In this document: one piece after another, positions 5,624-6,082 of the stretch | Position numbering within the stretch: position 1 is the first letter of the stretch | How the letters are laid out: every line of letters begins with the position of its first letter | Assembly: GCA_027064565.1 (NCBI GenBank) | Contig: JAMOPK010000376.1 | Coordinates: forward strand, 1-6,082 | DNA from: Caldifarciminota bacterium | Lineage (GTDB): Bacteria; Hydrothermota; Hydrothermia; B15-G9 | DNA length: 6,082 nucleotides | Direction: 5' to 3' | Notes under the pieces: generated by a model | Told to the model about the DNA's origin: nothing | The model's database searches: none | The model's input: only the letters and a program-made list of their open reading frames with translations | Position numbers and translations under genes: made by a program

Positions 5624-5905
5624 GCTTTTTGAGATTTACTTTGAAAATTGTGTAATACTCCTCAACTGATGTATCCGATAGAGGTCCGCCTTGATCAGCG
5701 GGATCAGTTTCCGCATCCATCTGTCATTCTGATTGCTTAGCTGAATGGATAGTTGCGGCGCCTTCGACGATTTCATGGGTGAAAAAAATACTTACCAAGC
5801 TCCATCGGCGTGAACTCTAATCCTGAATTTATGCTTTTCCACATGTGATGTTTTTTTCTTTTTCTTTTCCTTTTCCTTGCTTACCTAATCTATTTTGCAC
5901 AATTT
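5624..5905. repeat. Right arm of the long imperfect inverted repeat
   Basis: This is the reverse-complement partner of 3285-3584. Its outer tip (5890-5905) is an exact 16-base match to 3285-3300. The core match runs inward to about 5662, and a further short match (5624-5639) corresponds to 3571-3584. It differs from the left arm by a stretched pyrimidine tract (5850-5879), a net two-base shift near 5780 and the lack of about 40 bases near its inner end. It begins two bases beyond the stop codon of the right-edge minus-strand gene. Confidence 0.85.
5636..5844 (-). pseudogene. Frameshifted second copy of the small repeat-borne ORF
   Basis: On the minus strand an ATG at 5844 opens M-W-K-S-I-N-S-G-L-E-F-T-P-M-E-L-G-K-Y-F, parallel to the left copy K-S-I-N-A-G-L-E-F-M-R-M-E-L-G-G-Y-F. 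A net two-base insertion then breaks the frame. The homology resumes in another frame from the ATG at 5776 with M-K-S, then Q-L-S-N-Q-N-D-R-W-M-R-K-L-I-P-L-I-K-A and D-L-Y-R-I-H-Q-L, ending at 5636. The downstream piece alone could encode 46 residues. The copy is probably inactive, though translation of the second half from 5776 cannot be excluded. Confidence 0.6.
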
Positions 5906-5906
5906 T

Positions 5907-6080
5907 TCATATCCCGATTTCAGCGGAAATAGCTCGGTTTAGTTCCTCGATTGATTTTACCACCGTGACCGCCTCCATCGTGGCGAGGCGTTCTGTGTTT
6001 TCAAGGTCGATTTTACGGGGGCGGACTTCTATCACCCTGCCGCTTACCGTTGTGAAAACCTGAACCTCGCTATGGTCGGT
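5907..6080 (-). CDS. Partial CDS, C-terminus of an unrecognised protein
   Basis: The minus-strand frame is open from the right edge to a TGA at 5909-5907, giving 57 residues. The peptide reads like ordinary coding sequence: V-S-G-R-V-I-E-V-R-P-R-K-I-D-L-E-N-T-E-R, then a helix-prone end K-S-I-E-E-L-N-R-A-I-S-A-E-I-G-I. No family is recognised. It converges on the anmK operon across the repeat-bounded island. The plus-strand frame in the same place starts in a pyrimidine tract and looks like a shadow. Confidence 0.6.
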   Translation of the reverse strand, partial: TDHSEVQVFTTVSGRVIEVRPRKIDLENTERLATMEAVTVVKSIEELNRAISAEIGI

Positions 6081-6082
6081 TG

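Noticed and set aside
5591..5625. Possible IS terminal repeat matching 3841-3865 in inverted orientation
   Set aside because: The similarity (AATTA, GTATTTT, GTA blocks) needs several gaps in AT-rich sequence and is not convincing.
3285..5905. CRISPR array associated with the Cas6-like gene
   Set aside because: I saw no series of short direct repeats with even spacers on either strand; the only repeats are the two long inverted arms.
5845..6063. Plus-strand 72-aa frame beginning MMFFSFSFPFP
   Set aside because: It starts in a low-complexity pyrimidine tract of the repeat arm, has no ribosome site and lies opposite a better minus-strand coding frame.

Overview
The window reads as a Gram-negative bacterial chromosome segment. 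Two adjacent genes act on peptidoglycan: a MltD-type lytic transglycosylase with a LysM domain, and anhydro-N-acetylmuramic acid kinase (AnmK). A small adenosine-specific kinase of a family well known from archaea and thermophiles sits in front of them. The species cannot be named from the sequence.

Left part (1-3280). A gene running off the left edge on the minus strand starts at 74 behind a perfect AGGAGGT. The divergent spacer (75-254) holds a strong GC hairpin and a good sigma70-like promoter for the plus-strand genes. The plus-strand run is the adenosine-specific kinase (255-740), then the MltD-like enzyme (774-2126), then anmK (2123-3280). The last two overlap by four bases (ATGA). They catalyse consecutive steps: the transglycosylase releases 1,6-anhydro-muropeptides, and AnmK phosphorylates the anhydroMurNAc derived from them.

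Middle part (about 3285-5905). This is an accessory island bounded by two diverged inverted repeat arms of roughly 230-300 bp. Each arm begins within a few bases of the stop codon of the flanking convergent gene. Each carries a version of the same small unrecognised reading frame, intact at 75 aa on the left and frameshifted on the right. Between the arms are an 85-aa IS630-like helix-turn-helix fragment cut off at the edge of the left arm (minus strand), a Cas6/RAMP-like protein ending in a typical glycine-rich loop (minus strand), and a divergent 231-aa protein with a possible DcrB/PsbP-like fold (plus strand). There is no CRISPR array and no other cas gene, so the Cas6-like protein is an orphan here. 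The likely story is a mobile or formerly mobile segment placed between two convergent chromosomal genes.

Right edge (5907-6082). The C-terminal end of an unrecognised minus-strand gene marks the return to flanking sequence.

The most interesting unit is the repeat-bounded island: an orphan Cas6-like RNA endonuclease candidate, a divergent partner gene of unknown function, and a small-ORF repeat family whose substitution pattern suggests it has been under protein-level selection.
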